Below are positions 8,785 through 16,764 of a DNA stretch of 64,000 nucleotides, one piece after another. Position 1 is the stretch's first letter; each line of letters starts with the position of its first letter. Source of the DNA: UBA6115 sp040776985 (lineage in GTDB: Bacteria; Bacillota; Clostridia; Christensenellales; Aristaeellaceae). The notes beneath the pieces were generated by a model that was given only the letters and a program-made list of their open reading frames with translations, ran no database searches and was not told where the DNA came from. Both the position numbers and the translations under genes were made by a program. Location of the stretch: assembly GCA_040776985.1 (NCBI GenBank), contig JAXGZL010000001.1, positions 124,001 through 188,000 on the forward strand, written 5' to 3'.

Positions 8785-8828
8785 TTTTGCGAACATTTTA
8801 CATGTTAGTTATTCTATTGTTCGTGTTT
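8785..8828. promoter_or_regulatory. Pair of inverted PurBox-like operators (CGAAC motifs)
   Basis: TTTTGCGAACATT (8785-8797) and, inverted, ATTGTTCGTGTTT (8816-8828) both match most of the Bacillus PurBox AWWWCCGAACWWT, sharing the CGAAC core. They are inverted with 18 nt between boxes. They lie just upstream of the -35, about -39 to -82, the position of the PurR operator at the B. subtilis pur operon. PRPP-responsive PurR control is inferred; no purR gene is in the window. Confidence 0.6.
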
Positions 8829-9758
8829 TTAATCCTCTTGATCGGATGATGATGGCACAACAAACCGGATCGCGCCCGGCAACAGTCTAATCTGAAACGC
8901 GTTGCCGCTGACAATCTCCCCGTCCAGGCAAAGGGTGAAATCCCGCTGGCTTTTCAGGCTGACCTCCCGCACCTGGCGATAGATGATGCGGCCTGCCATC
9001 CGGGGATCATCCAGATGATTCCCTTTTTTATAGGTGGTGAACAGGCGCAGCAGCCGCGTCCGGCTGATGGGCTTGATCAGGGCCAGGTCCATCAGCCCGT
9101 CGTCGTTTTCTGAACGGGGCGCGCAGCGGAAGCCGCCCCCCACAAAGTTGCCGCAGGCCAGGGACAGGGTGAGCAGGTCTCCCTGGTGGATCAGTTCACC
9201 ATTTGCCCGCACCTCGCAGGGGGTGCGCATATGGCGGATCACCGCGTCCAGGGCCCCCAGATAATAGCCGTTCTTGCCGTTGAACAGCGGGTGGTGGCGG
9301 TATTTCAGCATGGTTTGCGCCGCCTCTGCCTCCAGGCCCACATTGATGGCATTGATGGCGCATCGCTCCCCCACCTGCATCAGGTCCACCGGGACGCTGC
9401 CCGCCTTCATTTGGGCGTTCAGGTCCAGAAAGCGCTCCACCCCGCCGTAATACTTCACATAGTCATTGCCGCTGCCGCAGGGCCACACGCCGATTTCCGC
9501 CTGGGGGAAGCCATGGGCGCCGGTGGCCACCTCCCCCAGGGTGCCGTCCCCGCCGCAGGCGTAAAAACGCAGGGGGCCGGCCTTGGCCTGGCAGGTCTCC
9601 CGCACAAAGGACGCCGCGTCCCCGGAGCCGTTGGTGATGTGCAGCTGAAAACTGCCGGGCTTCAGGGCAGCCAGGGCCCGCTCCAGCTTGGCCTTGGCGC
9701 CGCGCTTGCCGGCGGCGGGATTGTATACGAAATAGTGCCGGATATCCTGGTCAGGCAT
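8829..9758 (-). CDS. Diacylglycerol/lipid kinase family protein (YegS/BmrU type)
   Basis: The 309-residue protein has the DAGK catalytic-domain pattern: FVYNPAAGKRGAK at the N-terminus (NP-x-(S/A)G-K phosphate loop), the nucleotide-binding GGDGTLGEV near residue 70, and WPCGSGNDYVKYY near 95. A C-terminal beta domain follows (LCLDGEIVSG near 275). Members phosphorylate lipids such as diacylglycerol or undecaprenol at the membrane; the substrate here is unknown. The ATG at 9758 has AGGAG 6 nt upstream; a TTG at 9773 would overlap that site. The stop lies at the edge of the PurBox region of the downstream purine operon. Confidence 0.85.
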   Translation of the reverse strand: MPDQDIRHYFVYNPAAGKRGAKAKLERALAALKPGSFQLHITNGSGDAASFVRETCQAKAGPLRFYACGGDGTLGEVATGAHGFPQAEIGVWPCGSGNDYVKYYGGVERFLDLNAQMKAGSVPVDLMQVGERCAINAINVGLEAEAAQTMLKYRHHPLFNGKNGYYLGALDAVIRHMRTPCEVRANGELIHQGDLLTLSLACGNFVGGGFRCAPRSENDDGLMDLALIKPISRTRLLRLFTTYKKGNHLDDPRMAGRIIYRQVREVSLKSQRDFTLCLDGEIVSGNAFQIRLLPGAIRFVVPSSSDQED

Positions 9759-9771
9759 GTCTGCTCCTGCC

Positions 9772-9804
9772 AAGCCCCGGCTGGAAGCCTTCCAACCGGG
9801 GCTT
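9772..9804 (-). terminator. Strong hairpin after the H1-like gene
   Basis: A 16-bp stem with one G.U pair (arms 9772-9787 and 9789-9804) sits between the H1-like gene and the lipid kinase gene. No U-run follows on the minus strand, so it may be a processing or stability hairpin or an imperfect terminator. Confidence 0.45.
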
Positions 9805-9812
9805 GATTGTGA

Positions 9813-10292
9813 TCATTCCTTGGTTTTTTCCTGGATGCCCTTCAGCAGGCCGCCCACCGCTTCCTTGCCCATCTCCAGCAGGCCTTCCAGCAACCCGTCC
9901 AGCACCGTTTCCCCCTGGGCGCTGCCCTTGGGCTTGCGGGCGGCGGGTTTCCTGGCGGTACTCGTCGCTTTCTTCGCCGTGGTGGTCGCTTTTTTAGCTG
10001 TAGCCGTCGTTGCTTTCTTCGCTGTGGTGGTTGCCTTCTTGGCGGCAGTCGTCGTTGCTTTTTTCGCTGTGGTGGCGGTTTTCTTCGCCGTGGTGGTCGC
10101 AGTCTTCTTCGCAGCTGTGGTGGTTTTCTTCGCCGTGGAGGTCGCTTTCTTGGCGGCAGCCGTTGTCGTTTTCTTCGCCGTGGCAGCGGTTTTCTTCGCG
10201 GCTGCCGTGGTCTTCTTCACGGCGCTGTCCGCCGCTTTTTTGGCAGAGGTAGCGGTTTTTTTGACGGCGGGGGTGGTTTTCTTCTCAGCCAT
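9813..10292 (-). CDS. Histone H1-like Lys/Ala/Thr-repeat DNA-binding protein
   Basis: The 159-residue protein is almost entirely Lys, Ala and Thr over residues 1-118, in repeats of the type AKKATTT/AKKTATT, resembling the basic tails of eukaryotic H1 and bacterial Hc1/AlgP-like proteins. From about residue 125 it changes to an amphipathic, acidic-hydrophobic C-terminus (LDGLLEGLLEMGKEAVGGLL) that could oligomerise or touch a partner. There is no globular HU/IHF fold. AAAGGAGG precedes the ATG. A role in nucleoid compaction or polyanion binding is inferred from composition only. The gene is internally repetitive (AAG-rich tracts) and could vary in repeat number between strains. Confidence 0.75.
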   Translation of the reverse strand: MAEKKTTPAVKKTATSAKKAADSAVKKTTAAAKKTAATAKKTTTAAAKKATSTAKKTTTAAKKTATTTAKKTATTAKKATTTAAKKATTTAKKATTATAKKATTTAKKATSTARKPAARKPKGSAQGETVLDGLLEGLLEMGKEAVGGLLKGIQEKTKE

Positions 10293-10343
10293 GGTGCCCT
10301 CCTTTTGCTGTCTCCCTGGGTTTTAATGGCGCTTTCCCTGGTA

Positions 10344-11786
10344 TTATACCTCTTTCAGCGCCCATTTACTGCCATTGAACCGGCGCTGGAAGAAATACAG
10401 CCGGAAGATCAGGTCAATCAGGCTTGAAATCCAGGTCTGCGCCAGGCCAAAGTTCAGGGTGTGGATGGCAAAATAGGCCGCAACAGGGCGGATGATGGAC
10501 ACCGTCACCATCATCACCGCCGCCACGTACAGGTTGTCCCCCGCCCCCCGCAGGCAGCCGCCCAGCACGACGGCGGACATCTGAATGGGCTGCATCAGCG
10601 CCACCACCAGCAGCGTTTCCGCCGCGAAGGTGATCACCAGCCCCGCGTCAGGCGTGCCGGGGTTGATAAACAGGCTGCCCAGGGGATAGCGCACCGCCAC
10701 GGTGAACAGGCCCAGCGCCAGACTCATCAGCAAGGCGATGCGCTGGGTGATCTTGCCGTACAGCAGGCTCAGGTCCTGGCGCTTTTTGCCCAGGTTCTGC
10801 CCCACCAGGGTGGTGGCGGCCACTGCCAGGCCATCGGCGGCGGTGAAGGTGAGGGCCAGGAACTGCATGGCGATGTTGTGGGCCGCGAACATGGCGACCC
10901 CCAGGGAATAGATGATCCGGGAATACAGGAAAAAACCGATGCGCATGCTGGCCTGCTCCACCGCCGCGTTGCCCCCCACCTTGAGGATGGCGGCCATGGT
11001 GTCCCGGTCAAGGCGCCAATTGTCACGTAGGCGAATGCGCAGATAGCTGTCGTCCTCCCTGAGCACTGCCCGCAGGGACATCACAAGTCCCGCCACCAGG
11101 CCAATCACGCTGGCGATGGCTGCCCCCCTGATTTCAAGCCGGGGAAAGCCCAAATGCCCATAGATCAGCAGATAGTTGAAAGCCGCATTCACCAGGTTGG
11201 CCAGAATGTTGACCCGCATGGGGGTTCTGGTCTCCCCCACGCCCCGCAGGGCGGCGCTTATGCACATGGACAGGGCGTTCACCGGCAGCGCCCAGGCCAT
11301 GATCCGGAAATAGTCCGTGGCGCCCAGCAGCACCGCCAGGTCATCCGGCGTGCGGTCATGGCCGCCCGCCAGGCGCATCAGGGGCTCCGCAAAGAACACA
11401 GCCAGCAGGCCCACCACCACCGACAGGGCAAAGGACAGCAGCAGGGCATTGCGCAGCGTGCGGTTGGCCTCCTCCTGCAGGCCCTGCCCCTTGCGCCGGG
11501 CCACGATGGCCGTCACCCCGATGTTCAGCGCGAAAAACAGCGCCAGCATCATCATCCGGGGCTGGGAGGGCAGGGACACCGCCGCCAGCGCGTTTTTGCC
11601 CAGCTGGCCCACCATGATGGTGTCCAGGCTGCCGATCAGGCTGATCAGCACCATCTCCGCAATGGCGGGCATGGCGATGCCCAGCACGCTGCGGTAGGCC
11701 TCCCGGCCGCCGGGCAGGCTGCCCAAACGGCGCGCTTCCGGCACCATCCCCGCCGGCGTGAAAAACCGCCTGACACGCGCCTTCAT
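10344..11786 (-). CDS. MATE-family multidrug/Na+ antiporter
   Basis: A 480-residue integral membrane protein with about 12 hydrophobic segments in two halves, as in MATE transporters. The first half begins with SVLGIAMPAIAEMVL and SLIGSLDTIMVGQLG, the second with GGNAAVEQASMRIGFF; the paired CISAALRGVGETRTPM (about residue 180) and LGGCLRGAGDN (about 425) loops are typical. It would export cationic compounds using an ion gradient. Two ATGs lie 3 codons apart; AGGAGG is 8 nt before the second (11786), which I used. It is monocistronic with its own promoter; substrate unknown. Confidence 0.88.
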   Translation of the reverse strand: MKARVRRFFTPAGMVPEARRLGSLPGGREAYRSVLGIAMPAIAEMVLISLIGSLDTIMVGQLGKNALAAVSLPSQPRMMMLALFFALNIGVTAIVARRKGQGLQEEANRTLRNALLLSFALSVVVGLLAVFFAEPLMRLAGGHDRTPDDLAVLLGATDYFRIMAWALPVNALSMCISAALRGVGETRTPMRVNILANLVNAAFNYLLIYGHLGFPRLEIRGAAIASVIGLVAGLVMSLRAVLREDDSYLRIRLRDNWRLDRDTMAAILKVGGNAAVEQASMRIGFFLYSRIIYSLGVAMFAAHNIAMQFLALTFTAADGLAVAATTLVGQNLGKKRQDLSLLYGKITQRIALLMSLALGLFTVAVRYPLGSLFINPGTPDAGLVITFAAETLLVVALMQPIQMSAVVLGGCLRGAGDNLYVAAVMMVTVSIIRPVAAYFAIHTLNFGLAQTWISSLIDLIFRLYFFQRRFNGSKWALKEV

Positions 11787-11818
11787 CCCCATCCCCTCCT
11801 TCCTGAAACAACCTGTTA

Positions 11819-11846
11819 AGAATAGCATGAAAAAAAGGAAATGCAA
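11819..11846 (-). promoter_or_regulatory. Promoter of the MATE gene
   Basis: Minus-strand TTGCAT (11846-11841) and TATTCT (11824-11819) with a 16-nt spacer lie 33 nt upstream of the chosen ATG. Confidence 0.45.
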
Positions 11847-11922
11847 ACATTCCCTTGCCATATCAGGACAAAACGCCCGGGCATCCCGCCTTTATGGCAT
11901 CCAGTCTATGTACCCGATGATC

Positions 11923-11951
11923 TTGACTTTAGTCACACAAAACACTATAAT
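11923..11951 (+). promoter_or_regulatory. Sigma-A promoter of the pyruvate oxidoreductase gene
   Basis: TTGACT and a perfect TATAAT are separated by 17 nt. An inverted repeat ATTTTG-N6-CAAAAT (11950-11967) overlaps the end of the -10 and the start region, a place where a repressor could act. AGGAGG lies before the ATG at 12022. Confidence 0.75.
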
Positions 11952-12021
11952 TTTGTGGGTCCAAAATATGCCGCTTATTCGGCAGGCTTTTTTAGAAAGA
12001 TATTCTTTAGGAGGATGAACC

Positions 12022-15000
12022 ATGGCAAAAAAATTCACCATCGATGGCAACGGTGCAGTCAGTCATATCGCTTACGCATTCAGCGATGTGGCGGCCATCT
12101 ACCCCATCACCCCTTCTTCCACCATGGCGGAGTATGTGGATGAGTGGTCTGCCCAGGGCCGCAAAAACATCTTTGGACAGACCGTCCAGGTGTCTGAAAT
12201 GCAGTCCGAAGGCGGCGCCGCCGGCGCCGTTCACGGCGCTTTGGCCGCGGGCGCGCTGACCACCACCTACACCGCCTCCCAAGGCCTGCTGCTGATGATA
12301 CCCAACATGTACAAAATCGCCGGCGAGCTGCTGCCCACCGTGTTCCACGTGTCGGCCCGCACCCTGGCCACCCATGCCCTGTCCATCTTTGGCGATCATT
12401 CTGACGTCATGGCCTGCCGCCAGACCGGCTTTGCCATGCTGGCCTCCGGCTCCGTCCAGGAAGCGGAAGACATGGCCCTGGTGGCCCACCTGGCCACCCT
12501 CAAGTCCTCTGTGCCCTTCCTGCACTTCTTTGATGGCTTCCGCACCAGCCACGAATTCCAGAAGATCGATGAGATCGACTACGAAGACATCAAGAAGCTG
12601 GTTGACTGGGACAAGGTGGCGGAGTTCCGCGGCCGTTCCCTCAACCCCGAGCGGCCCCACCAGTCCGGCACCGCCCAGAACCCTGACGTCTTCTTCCAGA
12701 ACCGGGAAGCGGCCAACAAGCATCACGCCGCCGTGCCCGGCATTGTGGAAGACTGCATGAAGCAGGTGGGCGAGCTGACCGGCCGCCACTACAAGCTGTT
12801 TGACTATGAAGGCGCCCCGGACGCTGAGAACGTGATCGTGATCATGGGCTCCGGCGCCGAGGCCGTCCACGAGACCGTCACCGCCCTTAACAAACAGGGC
12901 AAGAAGTACGGCGTGCTCAAGGTGCGCCTGTATCGCCCCTTCGCGGCTGATGTGTTCCTGAAGGCCCTCCCCAAGACCGTGAAGCGTCTGGCGGTGATGG
13001 ACCGCACCAAGGAGCCCGGCAGCGTGGGCGAGCCCATGTACGTGGATGTGCGCACCGCCCTCATCGAGGCGGGCCGGCTGGATGTCCAGGTCTATGGCGG
13101 GCGCTATGGCCTGTCCAGCAAGGAATTCACCCCCACCATGATCAAGACCATCTACGACAACCTGGAGCTGGCGGAGCCCAAGAACCACTTCACCGTGGGC
13201 ATCGTGGATGACGTCACCCACACCTCCCTGCCCCAGGGCGAGCAGTTCAACGCTGCCCCCGAAGGCACCATCGCCTGCAAGTTCTACGGCCTGGGCTCTG
13301 ACGGCACCGTGGGCGCCAACAAGAACTCCATCAAGATCATCGGTGACCACACCGACCTGAAGGTGCAGGCTTACTTCGCCTATGACTCCAAGAAGTCCGG
13401 CGGCCTCACCGTCAGCCATCTGCGCTTTGGCAAGCATCCCATCCAGTCCACCTACCAGATTGACGATGCCAACTTCATCGCCTGCCACAACCCCGTCTAT
13501 GTGACCGCCTATGACATGGTCTCTGCCCTCAAGCAGGGCGGCACCTTCCTGCTCAACTGCCCCTGGGATGAGAAGGAGCTGGAAGACAGGCTGCCGGCCA
13601 GCATGAAGCGCGCCCTGGCCAAGAAGAACGCCAAGCTTTACACCATTGACGCCATTGACCTGGCCACCAAGGCCGGCATGGGCGGCAGGATCAACACCAT
13701 CATGCAGGCCGCCTTCTTCAAGCTGGCGGACGTGATCCCCTACGACGAGGCAGAGCGCCTGATGAAGGACTATGCCCAGCACACCTACGGCAACAAGGGC
13801 GAAAAAGTGGTCAAGGCCAACTGGGACGCCATTGACAGCGCCATCTCAGGCCTCAAGAAAGTGGAAGTGCCCGCCGAGTGGGCCAACGCCACCACTGGCG
13901 CCGAGCCGGTGAAGATCGTGGCCACCGAGTACTTTGACGCCGTGGTCAAGCCCATCCTGGGCCAGGCCGGCGACTCCATGCCGGTGTCCGCCTTCAGCCC
14001 CGACGGCGTGGTGCCCACCGCCACCTCCCAGTACGAGAAGCGCGGCATCGCCGTCAACGTGCCCGAGTGGCAGATTGAGCACTGCATCCAGTGCAACCAG
14101 TGCGCCATGGTCTGCCCCCACGCGGTCATCCGTCCCTTCCTGGTGAAGGAAGGCACCGAGAAGCCCGAGGGCTTTGAGACCAAGAAGGCCCTGGGCCGTG
14201 AATACGCGGGGCAGGAGTTCCGCATCCAGGTAAGCCCGCTGGACTGCACCGGCTGCGGCAACTGCTATGAAGTGTGCCCCGCCAAGACCAAGGCCCTGGA
14301 AATGAAGCCCCTGGACAGCCAGCGTCACCAGGAAAAGAACTGGGAATTCGCCATGAAGCTGCCCGAGCAGGACCTGAACCACAACCTGAACACCGTCAAG
14401 GGCGCCCAGTTCAAGCGGCCGCTGTTTGAGTTCTCCGGCGCCTGCGCCGGCTGCGGCGAGACCCCTTATGTGAAGCTGGCCACCCAGCTGTTCGGCGACC
14501 GGATGATCATCGCCAACGCCACCGGCTGCTCCTCCATCTACGGCGGCTCCAACCCCACCACCCCCTACGCTGTCAACAGCAAGGGCCACGGCCCCGCCTG
14601 GGCCAACAGCCTGTTTGAGGACAACGCCGAGTTCGGCTTTGGCATGAACCTGGCCATCAACCAGCGCCGGGCCAAGCTGGCCGACAAGGTGGAAAACCTG
14701 CGGGATGCCTGGAAGGACTGGAGCGAAGGCGCCGAGGCGTGCAACGAATGGCTTACCAACATGCACGACGCGGAAGGCTCCAAGGCCGCCAGCAAAAAGC
14801 TGCTTGACCTGGTCGAAGGCCGCAAGTCCGAGCCCCTGGCCCAGGCCATCCTGGAGGACAAGGACATCCTGGTCAAGAAATCCATCTGGATCATCGGCGG
14901 TGACGGCTGGGCCTATGACATCGGCTACGGCGGACTGGACCATGTGCTGGCCCAGAACCAGGACGTGAACATTCTGGTGCTGGACACCGAGGTGTACTCC

Positions 15001-15522
15001 AACACCGGCGGCCAGGCCAGCAAATCCACCCCCACCGGCTCTGTGGCCAAGTTCGCCGCTGCCGGCAAGCGCACCAAGAAAAAGGACCTGGGCATGATGG
15101 CCATGTCCTACGGCTATGTCTATGTGGCCCAGGTGGCCATGAGCGCCAACTACAGCCAGGTGCTGAAGGCCTTCAACGAGGCGGAAGCCTACAACGGCCC
15201 CTCCCTCATCATCGCCTACAGCCCCTGCATCAACCACGGCATCAACATGTCCTTCTCCCAGGCGGTTACCCGCAAGGCCGTGGCCGCCGGCTACTGGCCG
15301 CTGTACCGGTACAACCCGCTCCTGGCGGATCAGGGCAAGAACCCCATGATCCTGGACAGCAAGGACCCCACCGAAAGCTATCAGGACTTCCTGAAGGGCG
15401 AGGTGCGCTACACTTCCCTGCTGAAGACCTTCCCCGACGCGGCCAGCAAGCTGTTCAAGCAGGCCGAGGAGGAAGCAGCCCAGCGCCTGGCCAACTACAA
15501 GCGCATGGCGGCAGAAGGCTAA
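12022..15522 (+). CDS. nifJ: Pyruvate:ferredoxin (flavodoxin) oxidoreductase
   Basis: This 1166-residue one-chain enzyme oxidises pyruvate to acetyl-CoA and CO2 and reduces ferredoxin or flavodoxin; it is central to anaerobic fermentation. All domains occur in order: N-terminal pyrimidine domain (AYAFSDVAAIYPITPSS), transketolase-C-like and gamma domains, two 4Fe-4S motifs CIQCNQCAMVCP (about residue 690) and CTGCGNCYEVCP (about 745), the CAGCGETPYVKL cluster-ligand motif near 812, and the TPP-binding GDGWAYDIGYGG near 960 followed by TEVYSNTGGQASKSTPTG. Length is standard and no residue looks lost. It is monocistronic between a strong promoter and a terminator. Codon use is strongly biased to C-ending codons, as expected for a highly expressed gene. 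Confidence 0.98.
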   Translation: MAKKFTIDGNGAVSHIAYAFSDVAAIYPITPSSTMAEYVDEWSAQGRKNIFGQTVQVSEMQSEGGAAGAVHGALAAGALTTTYTASQGLLLMIPNMYKIAGELLPTVFHVSARTLATHALSIFGDHSDVMACRQTGFAMLASGSVQEAEDMALVAHLATLKSSVPFLHFFDGFRTSHEFQKIDEIDYEDIKKLVDWDKVAEFRGRSLNPERPHQSGTAQNPDVFFQNREAANKHHAAVPGIVEDCMKQVGELTGRHYKLFDYEGAPDAENVIVIMGSGAEAVHETVTALNKQGKKYGVLKVRLYRPFAADVFLKALPKTVKRLAVMDRTKEPGSVGEPMYVDVRTALIEAGRLDVQVYGGRYGLSSKEFTPTMIKTIYDNLELAEPKNHFTVGIVDDVTHTSLPQGEQFNAAPEGTIACKFYGLGSDGTVGANKNSIKIIGDHTDLKVQAYFAYDSKKSGGLTVSHLRFGKHPIQSTYQIDDANFIACHNPVYVTAYDMVSALKQGGTFLLNCPWDEKELEDRLPASMKRALAKKNAKLYTIDAIDLATKAGMGGRINTIMQAAFFKLADVIPYDEAERLMKDYAQHTYGNKGEKVVKANWDAIDSAISGLKKVEVPAEWANATTGAEPVKIVATEYFDAVVKPILGQAGDSMPVSAFSPDGVVPTATSQYEKRGIAVNVPEWQIEHCIQCNQCAMVCPHAVIRPFLVKEGTEKPEGFETKKALGREYAGQEFRIQVSPLDCTGCGNCYEVCPAKTKALEMKPLDSQRHQEKNWEFAMKLPEQDLNHNLNTVKGAQFKRPLFEFSGACAGCGETPYVKLATQLFGDRMIIANATGCSSIYGGSNPTTPYAVNSKGHGPAWANSLFEDNAEFGFGMNLAINQRRAKLADKVENLRDAWKDWSEGAEACNEWLTNMHDAEGSKAASKKLLDLVEGRKSEPLAQAILEDKDILVKKSIWIIGGDGWAYDIGYGGLDHVLAQNQDVNILVLDTEVYSNTGGQASKSTPTGSVAKFAAAGKRTKKKDLGMMAMSYGYVYVAQVAMSANYSQVLKAFNEAEAYNGPSLIIAYSPCINHGINMSFSQAVTRKAVAAGYWPLYRYNPLLADQGKNPMILDSKDPTESYQDFLKGEVRYTSLLKTFPDAASKLFKQAEEEAAQRLANYKRMAAEG

Positions 15523-15545
15523 ACCCAAAACGACCCAAAACCCTG

Positions 15546-15575
15546 CAGGGAGCCCGGATGGGCTCCCTGTTTGCC
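15546..15575 (+). terminator. Terminator of the pyruvate oxidoreductase gene
   Basis: A perfect 10-bp stem CAGGGAGCCC/GGGCTCCCTG with a GGAT loop is followed by TTTGCCT, 24 nt after the stop codon. The U-run is short. Confidence 0.7.
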
Positions 15576-15578
15576 TGA

Positions 15579-15755
15579 AATAATCTTAATCTCCTGAAAA
15601 ACGGCACGCCCACCGCCGGCGGCATCACCTTTGTGAACAGCACCAAGGCGCCGCCCACCGGGGACAGCCACCTGGCCTTCCCGCTTGTGCTGATGACCCT
15701 GGCCATGCTATCCTTGGGCGGAGCGTACATCATCAAACGGCGCAGAGCCCGCTGA
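15579..15755 (+). pseudogene. Remnant of a sortase-anchored surface protein (C-terminal sorting signal)
   Basis: The only open frame here encodes about 58 residues without a start codon in a useful place. It ends KAPPTGDSHLAF, a hydrophobic span LVLMTLAMLSLGGAYI, then a KRRRAR tail and a stop. That is the layout of an LPXTG-like cell-wall sorting signal (PxTGD variants are common in gut Clostridia). No ribosome site, signal peptide or body of the protein precedes it; an in-frame stop at 15576 and the por terminator lie directly upstream. I read it as the 3' relic of a deleted surface-protein gene. Confidence 0.6.
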
Positions 15756-15768
15756 AAGGACTGACACC

Positions 15769-16284
15769 ATGCACCTGGTCACCCCGCGGCTTAACATCAG
15801 ACCCTATGAAGAGGGTGACCAGGCAGACTTTTACGAGATCTTCTCAGACCCCGTGGTCATGCGGGACTGTGAGCCACCCTATGACTGGGAAACCAGCGCA
15901 GGGTGGCTCCAGCGCTTTATCCGGGACCCCATCGCCTATGCGGTGGCGCTGAAAGACAGCGGGAAAATGATCGGCCATGCCCTGTTCAAACAACTTCCGG
16001 GGGAGGAAGCGGGCATCTATGAAATCGGCTGGATATACAACCGCCGCTTCTGGCGGCAGGGCTATGCCTTTGAGGCGGCCAGGGCGCAGATCGCCTATGG
16101 GTTTGAGCACCTGAACCTGCACAAGGTCTGCGCGGAAACCATTGACCCGGTGAAGTCCGTCCCCCTGATGAAAAAGCTGGGCATGAAGGAGGAAGGCGTC
16201 TTCCGCCAGCATACCAGGGACTTACAGGGCAACTGGGCGGATCTGCACTGGTATGCGATCCTCCGCTCCGACTGGCAGGCATGA
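15769..16284 (+). CDS. GNAT acetyltransferase, RimJ/RimL-like
   Basis: The 171-residue protein starts LVTPRLNIRPYEEGD, the standard opening of the Acetyltransf_3 family that acetylates protein N-termini or small amines. The acetyl-CoA-binding strand-helix is IGWIYNRRFWRQGYAFEAA near residue 85 (Q/RxxGxA type), and LNLHKVCAETIDPVKSVPLM carries the conserved Asn/Ser-rich substrate segment in diverged form. Substrate unknown. It stands alone between the surface-protein relic and a bidirectional terminator. Confidence 0.85.
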   Translation: MHLVTPRLNIRPYEEGDQADFYEIFSDPVVMRDCEPPYDWETSAGWLQRFIRDPIAYAVALKDSGKMIGHALFKQLPGEEAGIYEIGWIYNRRFWRQGYAFEAARAQIAYGFEHLNLHKVCAETIDPVKSVPLMKKLGMKEEGVFRQHTRDLQGNWADLHWYAILRSDWQA

Positions 16285-16295
16285 TTGTCACAACA

Positions 16296-16343
16296 AAGCG
16301 GGCGTCGGAATCAACCGGCGCCCGCTTAATATCTCTTGTTTTT
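16296..16343. terminator. Bidirectional terminator between GNAT and yjbQ genes
   Basis: Stem arms AAGCGGGCG(T)CGG and CCG(G)CGCCCGCTT (16296-16327) enclose a 6-nt loop. A T-rich stretch follows on the plus strand and TTTGTTG on the minus strand, serving the two convergent genes. Confidence 0.7.
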
Positions 16344-16759
16344 TATGCTCCGATGACCTTGATCAGCACCCGTTTGTCCCGTTTGCCGTCAAACTCGTAA
16401 TAGAAAATCTGCTCCCAGGTGCCAAAGTCCAGCCGGCCGCCGGTGATGGCCACCACCGTCTCCCGGCCCATGACGCTGCGCTTGATGTGGGCGTCCGCGT
16501 TGTCCTCAAAGCCGTTGTGCCGGTACTGGCTGTGGGGCTTTTCCGGGGCGATCTTCTCCAGCCACACCTCAAAATCATGGTGGAGGCCGGATTCATCATC
16601 GTTGATGAACACCGACGCGGTGATGTGCATGGCGTTCACCAGCACCAGGCCTTCCTTTATGCCGCTTTCGTCCACCGCCTGCTGCACCTCGCGGGTGATG
16701 TTGACCAGGCCGCGCCGCTCAGGCAGATGGAAGGTCAGCTCTCTGCGATAGCTTTTCAT
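16343..16759 (-). CDS. yjbQ: YjbQ family protein (UPF0047)
   Basis: The 138-residue protein belongs to the YjbQ family, small trimeric proteins with weak thiamine-phosphate synthase activity and unknown main role. Hallmarks are INDDESGLHHDFEVWLEKIAP near residue 50, YRHNGFEDNADAHIKRS near 75 (metal-binding His residues) and a C-terminal GTWEQIFYYEFDG. The ATG at 16759 has GGAGG 8 nt upstream; the longer open frame to 16849 overlaps the MreB-like gene. Its start is 5 nt after the MreB-like stop, so the two are probably co-transcribed. Confidence 0.88.
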   Translation of the reverse strand: MKSYRRELTFHLPERRGLVNITREVQQAVDESGIKEGLVLVNAMHITASVFINDDESGLHHDFEVWLEKIAPEKPHSQYRHNGFEDNADAHIKRSVMGRETVVAITGGRLDFGTWEQIFYYEFDGKRDKRVLIKVIGA

Positions 16760-16764
16760 GCCGC

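Noticed and set aside
9813..10292. Tandem DNA repeat or CRISPR-like array
   Set aside because: The repeats are imperfect, in one frame, and encode Lys/Ala/Thr repeats with a good ribosome site; there are no spacers.
12007..15528. Two long antisense frames (591 and 560 codons) opposite the pyruvate oxidoreductase gene
   Set aside because: They are shadows of a GC-rich gene with strong third-position bias; products are low-complexity His/Gly/Val-rich and have no ribosome sites or family motifs.
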